Below, in pieces: positions 43,867-53,484 of a DNA stretch of 64,000 nucleotides. Position 1 is the first letter of the stretch. Each line of letters starts with the position of its first letter. The notes beneath the pieces were generated by a model. That model was given only the letters and a program-made list of their open reading frames with translations. It did no database searches and was not told the origin of the DNA. Source of the DNA: Halorussus sp. MSC15.2 (GTDB taxonomy: Archaea; Halobacteriota; Halobacteria; Halobacteriales; Haladaptataceae); the NCBI RefSeq assembly GCF_010747475.1, contig NZ_VSLZ01000001.1, forward strand, positions 1-64,000. The letters are read 5' to 3'. The translations under genes were made by a program, and so were the position numbers.

Positions 43867-44100
43867 ATGGACTTCCGAACCCTGCTCGCGGCCGTCCTCG
43901 GCGTGGGTCTCGGCGTCTTCTTCGTCGCGTACCCCGAGGCGGTCGTCCGCGCGCACACCGCAGGTCGAGGACCGACCGGTCGGGGCGGCGAGTACGGCGG
44001 CGACGAATCACCGTCGGACCGCTGGCGGCGACTGGTCCGACTCGTCGGCGTCGCGGCTATCGCGCTCGGTCTCTACTTCGGGGCGAGCGCGCTCACGTAG
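43867..44100 (+). CDS. Small two-TM protein downstream of htpX
   Basis: This 77-residue protein has a TM helix at about 5-25 (LLAAVLGVGLGVFFVAYPEA), a polar Gly-rich loop, and a second helix at about 57-75 (LVGVAAIALGLYFGASAL). The ATG at 43867 is 31 bases after the htpX stop on the same strand, so it is likely co-transcribed. The family is unknown. Confidence 0.65.
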   Translation: MDFRTLLAAVLGVGLGVFFVAYPEAVVRAHTAGRGPTGRGGEYGGDESPSDRWRRLVRLVGVAAIALGLYFGASALT

Positions 44101-44152
44101 CAGCCGGTGGTTATTTCCGTCTTCTTTGCGACTAGTCAGCACAGTAACTCCC

Positions 44153-44317
44153 ATGAGCCTCTTCCGCGACCTCGGCAAGCGAGCCGAGAAACTCAAACAG
44201 CAGGTGGCCGCGTCGGACGAGAAGACGTATCGGTGCGCCGACTGCGGGACCGAGATACACACCGACGGCGAGGCGTGTCCCGACTGCGGCGGCGACGACG
44301 TGCGACGGGTTCAGTGA
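44153..44317 (+). CDS. Small zinc-ribbon protein
   Basis: This 54-residue protein starts MSLFRDLGKRAEKLKQQV (amphipathic helix), then has CADCGTEIHTDGEACPDCGG, two CxxC knuckles forming one zinc ribbon. It is one of several such mini-proteins in this window (25000-25224, 29506-29721). The function is unknown. Confidence 0.7.
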   Translation: MSLFRDLGKRAEKLKQQVAASDEKTYRCADCGTEIHTDGEACPDCGGDDVRRVQ

Positions 44318-44480
44318 GTCGGTCGCTCTACCGACGACCGCGGCTTCGTAGTCGCAACACCGACGTTCGGACGGAACACTGTTCTCGGGAAACGCCTCTC
44401 GGGCAGTCACTGCCCAGCCAGTTCCCAATGCGTCTGCCGGAAAAGCCGAACTGAAATACCTCGGCCCCGTCGCTCCGAAA

Positions 44481-45713
44481 GTGTCCCACGGCCACGCAGA
44501 CGAATCGGACGCCGACGAACCGGAGGAGCGCCTGCTGACCGGCTACTCCGGCCGCCTCCTGCTGGCCGTCTCGCTCGGGTGGGCCGCCATCCAGACCGGG
44601 CGACTCGTCCTCTCGCCGCTCCTGCCGACCGTGATGGACGACCTCGCCATCACCGAGTTTCAGGCGGGACTGGCCTTCACCCTCCTCTGGGGTCTCTACG
44701 CGCTCTGTCAGTACCCCAGCGGTCGGCTCTCGGACAACCTGACCCGCAAGAGCCTGCTCGTCGCCGGACTCTCGCTGGTCGTCGCCGGATTCGCGGCGTT
44801 AGCGAGCGCGCCGAACTACCTGCTGTTCCTGCTCGGGGCCGCCGTCGTCGGGACGGGCGCGGGCCTCTACCCGACCCCGGCGCGGGCGCTGGTCTCTGAC
44901 CTGTTCGTCGAGCGCCGCGGGCAGGCGTTCGGACTCCACACCGCCTCGGGCGACGTCGGCGGTGCCGCGGCCGCCGGACTCGCGGTCGCGGTCCTCGCGG
45001 TCGCCGGGTGGCGGTCGGCCTACGTCCCCGTCGTGGTGGTCCTCGCGGGCGTGGCGCTCGCGCTCCACGTCTGGGGCCGCGAGGCGTACGTCACCCCGGA
45101 CGTGGACCGCGCGGCCGTCGCCGCCGGACTCGCCGACGCCCGAGCGACCGCGGTGCGACTCTGGCGGAACTCTCGGATGCGGTGGCTCCTGCTCGCCTAC
45201 GCGCTGTACGCCTTCACGTGGCAGAGCGCCGCCGGGTTCCTGCCGACGTTCCTCCGGGTCTCGAAGGAGTTCCCGGCTGGACTGGCCAGCGGCGGGTTCG
45301 CGGTCCTGTTTCTGGTCGGCGCGGTCGTCAAACCGCTCTCCGGGTCGCTCGGCGACCGATTCCCCCGGGCCGGAGTTGCCGCGGGGGCGATGGTGGTCGC
45401 GGCGGTGGCGCTCGCCGGACTGCTGGCGGCCTCCGGGACCCTCGCGGTCGGACTCGCCGTCGTCGCGTTCGCAGGGGGCCTCATGGCCTACCCGCCGGTG
45501 ATGCAGGCGCTGTTGATGGACACGTTCCCCGATGGGAGCATGGGCGGCGACCTCGGCGCGACCCGGACCGTCTACATCGGTCTCGGGAGTCTCGGGCCGA
45601 GTTACGTAGGGTTCGTGGCGGGCCGAGTCTCCTACGACGCGGCGTTCGCGGGATTGCTCGCGTGTCTGCTCGTGAGCGCGGCGATAGTCGTCCGGTTAGC
45701 GCGCACGGAGTAG
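44481..45713 (+). CDS. MFS transporter
   Basis: This 410-residue major facilitator has about 12 TM helices. The loop 2-3 signature appears as GRLSDNLTRKSLLVAG, and its half-repeat as GSLGDRFPRAGVAAGA. The start is GTG 44481 (VSHGHADESDADEPEE), giving an acidic cytoplasmic N-terminus. The substrate cannot be told; the sequence resembles general drug or metabolite exporters. It stands alone, convergent with the histidine kinase gene. Confidence 0.85.
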   Translation: MSHGHADESDADEPEERLLTGYSGRLLLAVSLGWAAIQTGRLVLSPLLPTVMDDLAITEFQAGLAFTLLWGLYALCQYPSGRLSDNLTRKSLLVAGLSLVVAGFAALASAPNYLLFLLGAAVVGTGAGLYPTPARALVSDLFVERRGQAFGLHTASGDVGGAAAAGLAVAVLAVAGWRSAYVPVVVVLAGVALALHVWGREAYVTPDVDRAAVAAGLADARATAVRLWRNSRMRWLLLAYALYAFTWQSAAGFLPTFLRVSKEFPAGLASGGFAVLFLVGAVVKPLSGSLGDRFPRAGVAAGAMVVAAVALAGLLAASGTLAVGLAVVAFAGGLMAYPPVMQALLMDTFPDGSMGGDLGATRTVYIGLGSLGPSYVGFVAGRVSYDAAFAGLLACLLVSAAIVVRLARTE

Positions 45714-45753
45714 CCCCTGAGTCGTCTCCCGTGCCGGACGTGACCGCGGAACA

Positions 45754-47471
45754 CTACTCGACCGGCGCGGGCGGAATTTCGACGCCGCGAATCTCGAACC
45801 GCGCACCGCCGTCCTCGCTCTCGGTCGTGCGAACCTCCCAGCCGTGTCGCTCGGCGATGTCGCCGACCACGGCCAGTCCGACGCCGGTCCCGTCCGCCGT
45901 CGTGGTGTACCCCCGTTCGAACACCCGCCCGCGTTCGTCCTCGGGGATTCCCGGTCCGTCGTCTTCGACGTAGAATCCCCCGTCGAGCGACCCGACCCGG
46001 ACGGTCACGTCGGAACGACCGTGTTCGACGGCGTTATCGTCCTGTGGACGATGCCCGTGGAGCCGTGCTCCACGGCGTTCCGGAACAGGTTCTCGAACGC
46101 GCTCGTCAGTTGCCCCTCGTCGGCGAGCACGCGACGGTCGGTCCCGTCGAACGTTATCTCCGCGCCCTCGGTTTCGACGTTTCGCCACGCGTCCTCGGCG
46201 ACTCGCCGGAGGCGGAGACTGTCGCAGGTCGTCGTCCTCTCGCCCTTCGCGACGGCGAGGACCTCTTCGATGATGTCGTCGATGCGCTCGTGGGCCGAGT
46301 CCACTTTGGTGAGACGCTCGGCGACGGCGTCGGCGTCGTTCGCGTCGCGGGCGAGTTGGAGGTTGCCCTGCGCGACGTTGAGCGGATTGCGGAGGTCGTG
46401 TGCGATGGTGTGTCCGACCTGTTCGAGTTGCTCGTTCTGGCGTTCGAGGTGTCGCTCGTGGCGCTTGAGGCGGGTCACGTCGCGGAGGAACACCGTCGTT
46501 CCCCGGACTGAGTCGTTCGACAACGACGAGAACTGCACGTCGAAGTACCTGCGCTCGCCGTCGTCCTCGACGACGACCTCCGTGCCGGACTCGCCGTCGT
46601 CGTAGCGTTCGACGAGTTCCGTGTGTTCGCCGCAGGCGTCGGCTATCGGTCGGCCGACGAACGTGTCGGCGGTACCCCATCCGAACAGGTCGCGGGACGC
46701 GGGGTTGGCGTCCACGATTCGGTCGTCGCCGTCGAGGACGAGGACGGGGTCGTCCGTCTCCTCGAACACCGTCGCTCGGCCGACGGGAACCGCGTCGAGG
46801 AAGTCGTACTCCGCTATCGCGTACCCGAACGCCAGCCCCGACACCGCGACGAACACCTCCGGTTCGACCGTCGTCAGTCCGGTGTAGAAAAGGAAGGAGG
46901 CGAGCCAGGGTACCGTGGTCCCCGTGAGGACCGCGAGCGTCTGGCGGCGATACAGTCTGTGGGACCGGACTAATCCGTGGAACAGCAGGACCGTGCCGAC
47001 CCCGTTTACGAGATTCGAGTACGTCCAACTCAGCCAGAACACCGGCCCGAAGCTTCGGCGAACGATGACGATTCCGCCCACGGTGACGATATCGCTCGAC
47101 GTTCGAACGAGGTGGTGGTACTGGTTCGTCCACGAGAGCGCTACCGTCGCTATCATCGGAACGGCGAGAATTGAGAGCGTCCGTCGGTTCGCCCACCGTT
47201 CTCGCCCGGTGTACTCGCAGGCGAAAGCGAACCACGCGAGCGGGACGACGGCGAGACCGACGTACTGCACGTTCACCCAGAACAATTTCCCGGACAGCGT
47301 CACACTCGCGGCTTGCAGGGCGTTCCCTGCGGTCCAGAGTGACGCGGCCCCGGTGAACACCGCGACCGGGACCGCTCCCGCCGTCTGCCGTCGCTGCCAC
47401 GCGAACGCGGCGACGCTGGCGGTGATGACCGCGGCGAGTGCCGACAGCACTACCGAGATTGTGATTTGCAT
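45754..47471 (-). pseudogene. Sensor histidine kinase with a frameshift before the ATPase glycine boxes
   Basis: The 5' part (from ATG 47471) encodes a seven-TM N-terminal sensor (about 1-220), a PAS domain (about 230-330; [22 protein letters not shown]), HisKA with the phospho-acceptor [12 protein letters not shown], and the N box [11 protein letters not shown]. It then stops. The remainder, [23 protein letters not shown] and [18 protein letters not shown] (G boxes) to 45754, is in another frame. Adding one G at the GGG run at 46051-46056 joins them as [21 protein letters not shown], giving 572 residues. Either a sequencing indel or a real mutation; as written, no functional kinase is made. 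Confidence 0.78.
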
Positions 47472-47652
47472 AGTACTCGGAAACAGCGTACACATGCGAA
47501 CCACTCTACATAAACGCTCGCACGGGATTATCACGGGTTGAATTAACTAGCTTTGAGCCTGCTATCTTACGATAACTGATTTATACCGCTAGTGTAAGAA
47601 TTAAGTAAATTAAAAACGACTGCGGTGTATTCGTTCGAGCAGACGAACGACG

Positions 47653-47961
47653 TTATCTGAGCCAATCCCGCAGTCGCGCCACCAGCGTCGGTCCCTGCTT
47701 CCGACCGGTCCACTCGAAGTCGTCGGCGTCGTCGGCTTTCGCGTCGGCGATTCGTTCGCGGTAGGATTCGGTCCGGGCCTCCAGAATCCGCTCGTTACGA
47801 GCGACGACCGCGTCGAGTCGGGACTCGGTTCGACGGAGTCGCCGCTCGAGCGTCTCCACTTCGTCGGCGAGTCGCGCACGTTCGGCCAGCAGGTCCTCGT
47901 ACTCGCTCTCGGACGGTCGCCGGTCGGGGTCGTGAGTGCGTTCGGGGGTCTCGATACTCAC
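47653..47961 (-). CDS. Coiled-coil protein, unknown function
   Basis: This 102-residue protein starts at GTG 47961 (VSIETPERTHDPDRRPSESEYEDL) and is largely one coiled coil (LLAERARLADEVETLERRLRRTESRLDAVVARNERIL) with a basic end (TLVARLRDWLR). No family can be named. The 181-base AT-rich gap to the histidine kinase contains promoter-like TATA patches, but I see no gene there. Confidence 0.6.
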   Translation of the reverse strand: MSIETPERTHDPDRRPSESEYEDLLAERARLADEVETLERRLRRTESRLDAVVARNERILEARTESYRERIADAKADDADDFEWTGRKQGPTLVARLRDWLR

Positions 47962-48051
47962 GCAACTACAGACGGAGTCGAGAACCAAAAAGTCGCGTCA
48001 GACGAGGGTGTGACGTGTCTGACGGGCGAACGACGGCGTTTCGACTGGAGG

Positions 48052-49335
48052 TTACTCCCGCGACTCGCCGAGGTGGTCGAGTACGCCGTCGGTGTCTGCC
48101 GGGACGGGTTCGGGTTCGGCCCCCGCGGCCGCCGCGGCGTCGGGGTCCTTCAGCAGGTGCCCCGTGGTCAGGCAGACGACCTGTTCGTCGGCCGCGATTT
48201 CGCCCGACGCCCGGAGTTTTCGGAGGCCCGCCACGGACGCCGCGCTCGCGGGTTCGACACCGACGCCGTCGCGGGCGAGCGAGCGCTGGGCGTCGGTAAT
48301 CTCCTCGTCGGAGACCGCGACCGCGGTGCCGCCGGTCTCGCGGATTCCGGGGAGCGCCTTCGGCGCGTTGACCGGATTCCCGATGCGGATGGCGGTCGCG
48401 CGGGTCTCGACGTCTTCCCAGCGCCGGACCTCGTCGTTGCCCTCCTCGATGGCCTCGACCATCGGGGCCGCGCCCTCGGCCTGCACGCCGGTCAGGGCCG
48501 GGACTTCCTCGGGGGTGAGCGACCCGGCCGCAACCTGTTCGCGGAACGCCTTGTAGAGGGCCGCGGTGTTGCCCGCGTTCCCGACCGGCAGGACGATGCG
48601 GTCGGGCAGGTCGCCGGTCTGGTCGCGGAACTGTTCCAGCATTTCGAGACCGATTGTCTTCTGGCCCTCGAGTCGGAAGGGGTTGAGCGAGTTCAGCAAG
48701 TAGGCCTCGCCGCGGTCGGCGAGGTCCGAGACGATGTCGAGGCACGCGTCGAAGTTGCCGTCCACCTCCAGAATCCGCGCGCCGTGAAGGCTGGCCTGCG
48801 CGACCTTCCCGGCCGCGACCTTCCCCGCCGGGAGGAGGACGAGAACCTGCGTGTCGGCCCGCGCGCCGTAGCACGCCAGCGCCGCGCTCGTGTTGCCAGT
48901 GGACGCGCACGCGAGTCGGCCCACGCCGAGTTCCTCGGCCACGCGGACGCCGACGGTCATGCCGCGGTCCTTGAAACTCCCGGTCGGGTTCATCCCTTCG
49001 TGCTTGACCCGGAGGTCCGCGACGCCCGTCTCGTCCTCGATGGTCGGGACCTCGTAGAGCGGCGTGTCGCCCTCCTCGATGCTCACGCCGGAGGCGAACG
49101 GGAGCGCGTCGGCGTACCGCCAGACGCCGCGCTCGGTCGAGTCGGCGAAGTCGTCGAGCGAGGGGTGGTCGGCGTACCGGACCTCCAGCAGACTGTCGCA
49201 GTCGGGGCACCGGTACCGGACCTCCTCGAACGGCGCGCCGGTCCAGTCGCAGTCGATACAGGCCAACCAGACGCCGTCGTCGGCTACGTCCGGTGCGGAC
49301 TCGACTCCGGCGTCGGCCAACGTCAGGTCGGTCAT
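48052..49335 (-). CDS. thrC: Threonine synthase
   Basis: This 427-residue PLP enzyme converts O-phosphohomoserine to threonine. It begins with a zinc-ribbon-like N-terminus (CIDCDWTG and CPDCDSLL). The PLP lysine K122 is in NPTGSFKDRGM, the phosphate loop is VGNAGNTAALYK, and GVGVEPASAASVAGLRKL lies near the end. The ATG at 49335 begins MTDLTLADAG. It is transcribed alone on the minus strand; serA is on the other strand about 5 kb away. Confidence 0.93.
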   Translation of the reverse strand: MTDLTLADAGVESAPDVADDGVWLACIDCDWTGAPFEEVRYRCPDCDSLLEVRYADHPSLDDFADSTERGVWRYADALPFASGVSIEEGDTPLYEVPTIEDETGVADLRVKHEGMNPTGSFKDRGMTVGVRVAEELGVGRLACASTGNTSAALACYGARADTQVLVLLPAGKVAAGKVAQASLHGARILEVDGNFDACLDIVSDLADRGEAYLLNSLNPFRLEGQKTIGLEMLEQFRDQTGDLPDRIVLPVGNAGNTAALYKAFREQVAAGSLTPEEVPALTGVQAEGAAPMVEAIEEGNDEVRRWEDVETRATAIRIGNPVNAPKALPGIRETGGTAVAVSDEEITDAQRSLARDGVGVEPASAASVAGLRKLRASGEIAADEQVVCLTTGHLLKDPDAAAAAGAEPEPVPADTDGVLDHLGESRE

Positions 49336-49515
49336 TGGCGATTGGAAGGCGACCGACGGGGAAAAAGGGGCCGGTCGGCGGCAGATTTGTCCCGGACGCG
49401 GAGACGCGCGGCCTCCGGGTATCACACCTGCCAGCACCTTCTACTCGACCTCGGCTGTGCGACGGGACTGCACGTCCACCCAACGGGGATGTTGTCCGTG
49501 GGAGACGTTCAGAGT

Positions 49516-49983
49516 ATGGCTTCGGAAACCAGCACGGCGGTCGGAACGCCAGTCGAACAGTTCGCGTGGAAGGGCGGCGCACTCGCCGGATTTCTCGGCG
49601 GCATCGTCATGGGTGCGATGCTCACGATGCAGATGCGACCCGTCATCGAAGTCGCCATCCCCTCGATGTACGGGCTGGCGGGTCTCCCGGCGGGATGGCT
49701 CGTCCACCTCTTCCACTCGGTGGCCCTCGGAATCGTGTTCGCGGCCGTCGTCGGAGCGTTGCCGACCACCGTGAACTCGACGGGCAAGAGCGCCGCCCTC
49801 GGCGTCGGCTACGGCGTCGTCCTGTGGGTCGTTCTCGCCGCGGTCGTCATGCCCGTCTGGCTCGGCGCGGTCGGCTTTCCGAAGGCACCGCCGCTCCCCA
49901 ACTTCAATCCCACGAGTCTCGTCGGCCACGTCGTCTACGGGCTTGTTCTCGGTGCGGCGTTCCCCTCCCTCCGCGATTCGTAG
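49516..49983 (+). CDS. Small four-TM membrane protein (paralogue of 51361-51831)
   Basis: This 155-residue protein has four TM helices (GALAGFLGGIVMGAMLTMQM, WLVHLFHSVALGIVFAAVVGAL, GYGVVLWVVLAAVVMPVWLG, LVGHVVYGLVLGAAFPSL). The histidine-containing signatures WLVHLFHSVALG and GHVVYGLVLGA recur in the protein at 51361-51831, so the two are paralogues about 2 kb apart on the same strand. The ATG at 49516 gives the short hydrophilic start MASETSTAVG; an ATG nine codons upstream is possible. The function is unknown. Confidence 0.75.
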   Translation: MASETSTAVGTPVEQFAWKGGALAGFLGGIVMGAMLTMQMRPVIEVAIPSMYGLAGLPAGWLVHLFHSVALGIVFAAVVGALPTTVNSTGKSAALGVGYGVVLWVVLAAVVMPVWLGAVGFPKAPPLPNFNPTSLVGHVVYGLVLGAAFPSLRDS

Positions 49984-50022
49984 GCGGACGGCCCTCGTAG
50001 CACGTCGGTTCGGGTGTCGCCG

Positions 50023-51033
50023 TCAGGGTTCCAGCACCAGTTCCTCACCGTCGGTCTCGAATCGGGTCCCGAACCCGGCCGACAGTTCACGCATCCGTTT
50101 CCTGCTCCACGCGGCCGCTTCCGCGCTCGCCTCGTGGACCGCGAAGTCGTCGATTTCCGTCGGCAAGAGCCGCAGTTCGGAAATTTCCCCGTCTTCGACT
50201 CGGACCTCGAAGAGGAAACTCCGGTCGTTCCGGAGGTCCGAATCGACCGCGTAGTCGTCCACGAAGTCGCCGCAGTCGTAGAGGACGGGCGTCCCGTCGT
50301 GGACCTCGACCGCCTGAAAGACGTGGGCGCTGTGGCCGTGGACTAAATCCACCCCGCGCTCGGCCAGCCACCGACCGAACCGCCGGAAGTGGTCGGGCGG
50401 TTCTTCGACCATGTTCGGTCCCCAGTGGAGCGCCACCACCAGTAAGTCTGGGTCGGTGCGCCGAGCGCGGGCCAGCATCTCCGCCATCGTCTCGCGCGCC
50501 TCGGTTTCGTCCGACAGGTCGAGGTACGCGGTGCCGGGACTGTCGGGTCCCGCGGCGAACTCGGGCGTGTTGTCGGTTGCCGAGACGAACGCGATTCGCA
50601 TGTCGTCGGCGGCGGTGTCGTCCGAGTCGCCGACCTCGACCGTCGCCGGTGCGCGGGCCGCCTCGCGGTCCTCCCCCGCGCCGGAACGCGCGATGCCCGC
50701 CGAATCGAGGCGGTCGAGCGTGTCGAGCAGCGCGTTCTCGCCGAAGTCCAGCAGGTGGTTGTTGGCGAGATTCGCCCACTCGACGCCCGCTGCGTCGAGC
50801 GCGGACACCGCCCAGTCGGGGTCGGCCCGGAAGTGAAACGGCCGGTGTGTCCGGGTCCACCGTTCGCCGCGAGTCGAGAGGCAACACTCCAGATTGACGA
50901 AGAGCGCGTCGAGGGACCGCAGACGCTCGGTGAGGTCACCCCAGACCGCGCTCACTGGTCGATTCCGGCGACGTTGGGTCTCGTCTACCTTTCGACCGAG
51001 CATCACGTCGCCCGTGAATCCGAGTCGTGCCAT
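50023..51033 (-). CDS. CapA/PgsA-like metallophosphoesterase
   Basis: This 336-residue protein is a CapA-family calcineurin-like phosphoesterase. The first metal motif is GFTGDVMLGRKVDE, the second is NLECCLST followed by the Asn-His motif NLANNHLLDFG, and ALHWGPN with VHGHSAHVFQAVE supply further histidines. The family is named after poly-gamma-glutamate synthesis but also occurs as unassigned phosphoesterases in haloarchaea. There is no signal peptide, so it is cytoplasmic. It lies between two paralogous membrane-protein genes, convergent with the first. Confidence 0.87.
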   Translation of the reverse strand: MARLGFTGDVMLGRKVDETQRRRNRPVSAVWGDLTERLRSLDALFVNLECCLSTRGERWTRTHRPFHFRADPDWAVSALDAAGVEWANLANNHLLDFGENALLDTLDRLDSAGIARSGAGEDREAARAPATVEVGDSDDTAADDMRIAFVSATDNTPEFAAGPDSPGTAYLDLSDETEARETMAEMLARARRTDPDLLVVALHWGPNMVEEPPDHFRRFGRWLAERGVDLVHGHSAHVFQAVEVHDGTPVLYDCGDFVDDYAVDSDLRNDRSFLFEVRVEDGEISELRLLPTEIDDFAVHEASAEAAAWSRKRMRELSAGFGTRFETDGEELVLEP

Positions 51034-51360
51034 CCGTTTCCACCCCTCCGTTTCACTTCGAGCGAGGTAGACAAAAGCGTACGCCCGATTCCGCCGGACG
51101 GCACCGTGACGAACCCGAGATATCGCTCGTTGCCCACCTGCAACGACGGGGTCGCCGGTGACGGACCCGGTCCTCCCGCCGAATTCTCGGATTGACGACG
51201 ATACGGCGACCTGAGTGACTCACGCGACCGAACGTAGCGTACCGAATCGGCGCTAAACGTGCCCGTAACCGCTCGTACCGCCACGTAACCGAACGCTGTA
51301 TCGGTGAACTGGAGCGAACGACCACCTCTGTTCTTGGTCTCCGCTCCCGAACGAAGAGAC
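51034..51360. other. Intergenic region without a gene
   Basis: These 327 bases between two divergent genes (the CapA-like gene and the second membrane protein) should hold both promoters. No strong TATA box or inverted repeat stands out; the composition is even. Open frames here are Arg-rich shadows. Confidence 0.5.
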
Positions 51361-51831
51361 ATGGCGCGACGCGAAACCGCGGTCGGCCGCGAGCGACCGT
51401 TCAGACGGCGATGGCTGGGCGGCGCGGTCGCCGGACTCGTCGCGGGCGTCGTCTTCGGTCTCTACCTCCAGTTCGTCGCGGGCGTCTTGCCCGCGACCGG
51501 CGGGTCCGGCGGGACCGAGACGCTGGCATCCGACTGGGCGGTTCACCTGTTCCACAGCGTCGTGTTCGCGCTCGTCTACGCCGGTCTGACCAGCTGGCCC
51601 CGCGTCCAAGCCTCCGCCGACCGCCCCGCGACGGGCGCGATACTCGGTGCGGGATACGGGGTAGTCGTCTGGACGGTAGCGGTCGCGGTCGCGTTCGCGT
51701 TTTGGGCCGTGGCCAACGGGGTGTGGGTCCTGCCGATTCCGAGTCCGAGTTGGGTCAGCCTCGCGGGTCACGTCCTCTACGGCGCGGTTCTGGGCGTCGG
51801 GTTCGCCGTCGTCAGGTCCCGACCGACCTGA
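51361..51831 (+). CDS. Small four-TM membrane protein (paralogue of 49516-49983)
   Basis: This 156-residue protein has a basic N-terminus (MARRETAVGRERPFRRRW) and four TM helices. Its motifs DWAVHLFHSVVFALVYAGL and LAGHVLYGAVLGVGFAVV match those of the protein 1.4 kb upstream, and spacing and length agree. It is a duplicated haloarchaeal membrane protein of unknown role. The ATG at 51361 is in good agreement with the paralogue. Confidence 0.75.
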   Translation: MARRETAVGRERPFRRRWLGGAVAGLVAGVVFGLYLQFVAGVLPATGGSGGTETLASDWAVHLFHSVVFALVYAGLTSWPRVQASADRPATGAILGAGYGVVVWTVAVAVAFAFWAVANGVWVLPIPSPSWVSLAGHVLYGAVLGVGFAVVRSRPT

Positions 51832-51876
51832 TTCGCGTCCGGCCGCGACGGACCCACAGTCGGCGGTCAACCGACG

Positions 51877-52803
51877 TTATTCGTTCGTACTCGTGTCGTC
51901 GATGCTGGAGTCGCCCGTGCTTCCGCCTGCTTGGGACGCCTCGTTGTGCATCTGCTCGATGGCCTTTTCGAGCTGTGGGTTCCCGCCGCCGGGTTGCGTG
52001 CCGAACGAGAACTCGCCCTTGCCGTCGATGGACACTCCTTCGGTCCACCGCTCGTGGGGGTTCTCGCGCTCCTCGCGGAACGTGGACATGAACTCGTAGT
52101 TGAAGTCCTGATTCTCCTTCTCCTGCGGGAAGCTGGCGGGGACCGGAAGCGTCTCGCCCAACTCTTCGAGGACCGCGTGCCACTGGTTCTGGTGCATCGT
52201 GTCGCGGGCGATGAGGTACGCGAGCATGTCCTTCATGCCGGGGTCGTCGGTCATCTCGTACAGCCGCGTCGCCAGCAGTCGCCCGGTGGACTCGGCCATG
52301 ATGTTCGCGTACATGTCCGCCGCGAGGTTCCCGCTGGCGACGATGAAGTTCCCGCTGAAGGGGTTGCCGTTGGCATCCACGGGCATCGCGTGGAGTCCGG
52401 CCGACAGCGCCTGTCGCGGCTGACCGCCGCTCATCATCGCGTCGATGACGGCGTCGTTCTCGCGGGCCTCCCGGCGCATCTCCTCGGGCGCGCCCTGCAG
52501 GTTCTTCGAGACGGCGGTCGCCAGCATCTCGATGTGGCCCAACTCCTCGGCGGCGGTCTCCATCAGCAGGTTGCGGTACTCCTGTCTCTCCTTCGGCTGT
52601 CCGAACGCTTGGAACATGTACTGGAGCGCGACGCGCATCTCCCCCTCGACGCCGCCGATGGCCTCCTGCAACATCTTGGCGAACTGCGGGTCCGGCTCTT
52701 CGACTTCGACTTCGTACTGGAGTTCGTTGTCGTGGTAAAACACTGTAATTCCCCCGCCGTAATCAACCACGACGACGCCATAATCTGTTTTGGCTGTTGA
52801 CAT
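51877..52803 (-). CDS. Manganese catalase
   Basis: This 308-residue ferritin-fold catalase decomposes hydrogen peroxide at a dinuclear Mn site. The ligand-bearing helices are visible: EEPDPQFAKMLQEAIGGVEGEMRVALQYMFQAF, ETAAEELGHIEMLATAV and DTMHQNQWHAVLEEL. The C-terminal tail (GGGNPQLEKAIEQMHNEASQAGGSTGDS) is long and flexible. It substitutes for, or backs up, haem catalase. The ATG at 52803 is followed by the usual N-terminus. The 113-base gap upstream holds its promoter. Confidence 0.93.
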   Translation of the reverse strand: MSTAKTDYGVVVVDYGGGITVFYHDNELQYEVEVEEPDPQFAKMLQEAIGGVEGEMRVALQYMFQAFGQPKERQEYRNLLMETAAEELGHIEMLATAVSKNLQGAPEEMRREARENDAVIDAMMSGGQPRQALSAGLHAMPVDANGNPFSGNFIVASGNLAADMYANIMAESTGRLLATRLYEMTDDPGMKDMLAYLIARDTMHQNQWHAVLEELGETLPVPASFPQEKENQDFNYEFMSTFREERENPHERWTEGVSIDGKGEFSFGTQPGGGNPQLEKAIEQMHNEASQAGGSTGDSSIDDTSTNE

Positions 52804-52916
52804 TCATATCCTGCTAGTTGAATGTTCAGTTAGGTTCCGTCGAGGGTCGTAGTCCGAGTTCCGACCCCCGCGCCGGAAGGTGAAAGTTGATAACAGGGGA
52901 CTCGAAATCCGGCGCT

Positions 52917-53423
52917 ATGTACTCTTGGCAGGCGACGTGGACGCCCGACGGCGATTCGCCGGCGGACCGCCGCGTCCGATTCGAAGCCGACTACGACCGA
53001 CTCGCGGACGCCGACGTTCTCACGAACGCGTACCGCGCGACGCGGCGGCAGAAAGTCATCGACGAGTACGCACTTGCTAGATACTGGGACCTCACCGACC
53101 TCACGGGGACCTACGCTAAAATCGAGGACACGCTGGGAGAACAGACGTACCCGGAGTTGACGGCGTGGTTAGAGCGACGCCCCGAAGTCGTCGCCGTCCG
53201 CCCGCGGACTCCCGTCGTGGACGTGCTGCTCGACTCGACGGACGACGGCCACGAACTCGAACGGGCGCTACGGGATTGGCTCGACGCCGACATTTCGGCG
53301 ACTGTCGAACGCACGACGACGCGGAAACCGGGCACGAACGGTAGCGTCGGACAGGTTGCCCGCCTCCAACTCCGGACGCAGTTCCACCTCGACGGGACCG
53401 TCGAACGCCACGCGGCAGACTAG
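52917..53423 (+). CDS. Protein of unknown function
   Basis: This 168-residue soluble protein begins MYSWQATWTPDGDSPADRR. The first part is helical (ALARYWDLTDLTGTYAKIEDTLGEQ), and an alpha/beta part follows (EVVAVRPRTPVVDVLLDSTDDGHELERALRDWLDADISATVE). No motif is recognised. Base composition and codon use resemble its neighbours, and it is convergent with argF. A short N-terminal extension via a frame at 52887 is possible but has no better start. Confidence 0.6.
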   Translation: MYSWQATWTPDGDSPADRRVRFEADYDRLADADVLTNAYRATRRQKVIDEYALARYWDLTDLTGTYAKIEDTLGEQTYPELTAWLERRPEVVAVRPRTPVVDVLLDSTDDGHELERALRDWLDADISATVERTTTRKPGTNGSVGQVARLQLRTQFHLDGTVERHAAD

Positions 53424-53484
53424 CGGTGCGTCGTAGCAGGAGTGAGACGACGGCGAGAACGTCCCGCTTTCGATTCCCTGTCCC

